The notes beneath the pieces were generated by a model. It was not told where the DNA came from. It did no database searches and saw only the letters and a list, made by a program, of their open reading frames with translations. Source: Mastigias papua (lineage: Eukaryota; Cnidaria; Scyphozoa; Rhizostomeae; Mastigiidae). From it: 64,000 bases of DNA. The position numbers were made by a program, and so were the translations under genes. The stretch lies in NCBI GenBank assembly GCA_964019165.1, contig OZ025269.1:7416669-7480668 (forward strand), in the 5' to 3' direction. Below are positions 62,216 to 64,000 of this stretch, in pieces. Position 1 is the first letter of the stretch, and each line of letters opens with the position of its first letter.

Positions 62216-64000
62216 ATATTCCCTTAACGAACTTAGTGTTCAGCGAACCAGTTTGCAGAACCCAGACAACGACTTCTAGTTTGAGTTGATTATCACTTGA
62301 TCCAATCTTCAAGCTGTTAATGGTCAGAACCTACTAAACTACAATGACTTTCACGACAAGTGGCAGCTCATAAAAATTGTATTGTTTCCATCCTAGTCAA
62401 AACATGACTCTAAGAAAAAGAAAACGGACCTCAAACTTACTTCAGCTTAACTTCAAAGTAACGAATTTCAGATTATCCTCCTCACTGTTGTAGGAATATT
62501 GTAGAAAACCTTTGTTTCTCTTTTCAATATGCAATTAAGACAATGCATTTCAAAGAACTTTAGATGGAGTGCCTGACCTTCATGGAAACCTTCGCAGTAG
62601 TTTATAGATCAGATCATATTTGGCATTCGATAATTCTAGAAGTGCTCATTCTCTTAGGTGAATCGAACGTAAGCAGAATAGTAAATTTAAAACACTCATG
62701 AAAAATATTTCCCAACTGGAATGAAACCAAATAAATTTATCTTTTTGCAAAACCAGATAGGTACTTTCAGCACTTGAGAAGAAGTTCATGCACATAGAAC
62801 TTAGCTAAGTATATCATCTCCTCTAATATATTTATAAAGGTTGAAGGAGAATGGCGGGGTTTTTAACAATTGCACCCATTTCATGAAACTCTATGCGTGG
62901 ATGTAGGGTCTGAAAGAATTTCCTTATATCTCCTTTGGTTTATACGTTTAAAGCTGATAAAGTTAATGGTAACGCCCTTCCCGAAAAAGGATCATTTTGA
63001 CTGCGTGTTCTCTAGCGGTAGTTCACGCAGCCGTTATGACGTAAAATACGATCAGTGGTTTACAAGTCTCTACTTAGAATTTTGCTCATGTAAGCGGAAT
63101 TAAGATGGTTCTTCGCTATTTACTTCGGTGGACAAACATGATTTTTCTATAACAGAATCTAGGATTAACTTTAACCAATCCCGATCCGCGACTCTTTACC
63201 CCACTTGAAAATAATTCGTGTAGATACAGGTATGCGTGCCCTTCGTTCGACGGTGTGTGTGTTTCGACGTAATGGAAGGGTCGGTTACTTTTTAGTTATA
63301 GCTTCCCTCGTGTGTGCAATGTCAAGAATATTACTGCATATTCGAGACGTACATGAGAAGTACTTTCAAATGACATACAGTTTATATATAATTTTAACTG
63401 CCCGGATTTTAATATCAGCCCAGTTGACGATACTAAGGGTCTTCTGGAACTCTGAACACATCCATCTCCTTTCTGTTTTGGTGTACATAGAGGCTTGTAC
63501 CATACCAGACCGTTTTCTGCTATCCTACAAATAGTTGTAGGCGCTGCAGAGGGCAATTTTGCTAAGAATACTTAACAATTTTTGCGCTACTTCATATAAG
63601 CGAATGTTGCCAAGCAAGAAACCGGTGGTCACATATGACTTCACAAGGCGAGAAGAATTCTAGCAAACGACAGAAAACCAGATTTTTCCCACAGAGGACA
63701 TCCGTTAATTACTCAAAAATTAGGTTATAAATGCAAAAACGAACATCACTATCATGTTAAGTACGAAAAGTACCACCAAATATCAAAAATCAAAACAAAT
63801 TCTGTAATTCTCCTTTAAGCAATTCCTCTACTTATGTCGTAATATAGAAAACTATAATAATAATGCATGTATGTTTGGAATCGAAGGTGTGATGCAGGGT
63901 ATCAAAAAGAATAAAATTTTGACTTGAATTGAATGCATTGCATGTGAAACATGCAACAACATGGTGAACTGCTTGAATCCATTATGTTGCATGCAAATAT
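62216..64000. other. Right-end intergenic DNA, nothing assigned
   Basis: Open frames 62870-63103 and 63205-63534 have no recognised domain. No repeat edges seen. Confidence 0.4.

Overview
The window is AT-rich animal (metazoan) nuclear DNA. It has GT-AG introns, long (AT)n tracts, many decayed non-LTR retrotransposons and two recognisable host genes. The repeat landscape is CR1/L2/jockey-type LINEs with SGNH-type ORF1, elements with a restriction-like endonuclease, a tRNA-derived SINE and hammerhead-like motifs. It would suit a marine invertebrate, perhaps a cnidarian, but the sequence alone does not settle the taxon.

Host genes. (1) Minus strand, 7043 down to the left edge: a nine-exon gene for a MOK-type (MAPK/MAK/MRK-overlapping, RCK family) protein kinase. 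It was assembled here from short exons whose splice sites and phases all agree; the 3' end lies outside the window. (2) Plus strand, 45488-46690: a single-exon, 400-residue INSM/Nerfin-type zinc-finger repressor with an N-terminal SNAG motif and six zinc fingers. (3) Minus strand, 25311-24784: an unidentified coding-like interval with one in-frame stop.

Layout. 1-7043 MOK; 7089-7339 (AT)n; 9.3-13 kb LINE scraps, a restriction-like-endonuclease relic and a pogo-like TIR element; 14.8-20.3 kb an almost full-length, decayed LINE (minus) split by an (AT)n/hairpin block; 20.6-20.8 kb a TATA plus hammerhead-like module; 20.8-21.3 kb a TIR element; 22.6-28.9 kb LINE fragments, a GC-rich palindromic cluster, a SINE and the unidentified ORF; 30.5-32.0 kb a compact LTR element with near-identical LTRs; 32.5-39.1 kb two decayed plus-strand LINEs; 39.1-39.35 kb a second TATA/hammerhead module; 39.9-40.8 kb a long inverted repeat; 41-49 kb mostly unannotated DNA around INSM; 49.1-49.3 kb an inverted pair of the hammerhead unit; 50.7-52.6 kb LINE fragments of two kinds; 55.4-60.4 kb a pair of about 0.86-kb direct repeats; 60.7-62.2 kb a 5'-truncated LINE.

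The two known genes are not a pathway or operon. MOK is a ciliary/MAPK-like kinase and INSM a neuroendocrine transcription factor; everything between them looks like mobile-element debris. The most unusual signal is the repeated hammerhead-ribozyme-like motif: two copies sit about 40 bp downstream of a TATA box, and two form a large palindrome.
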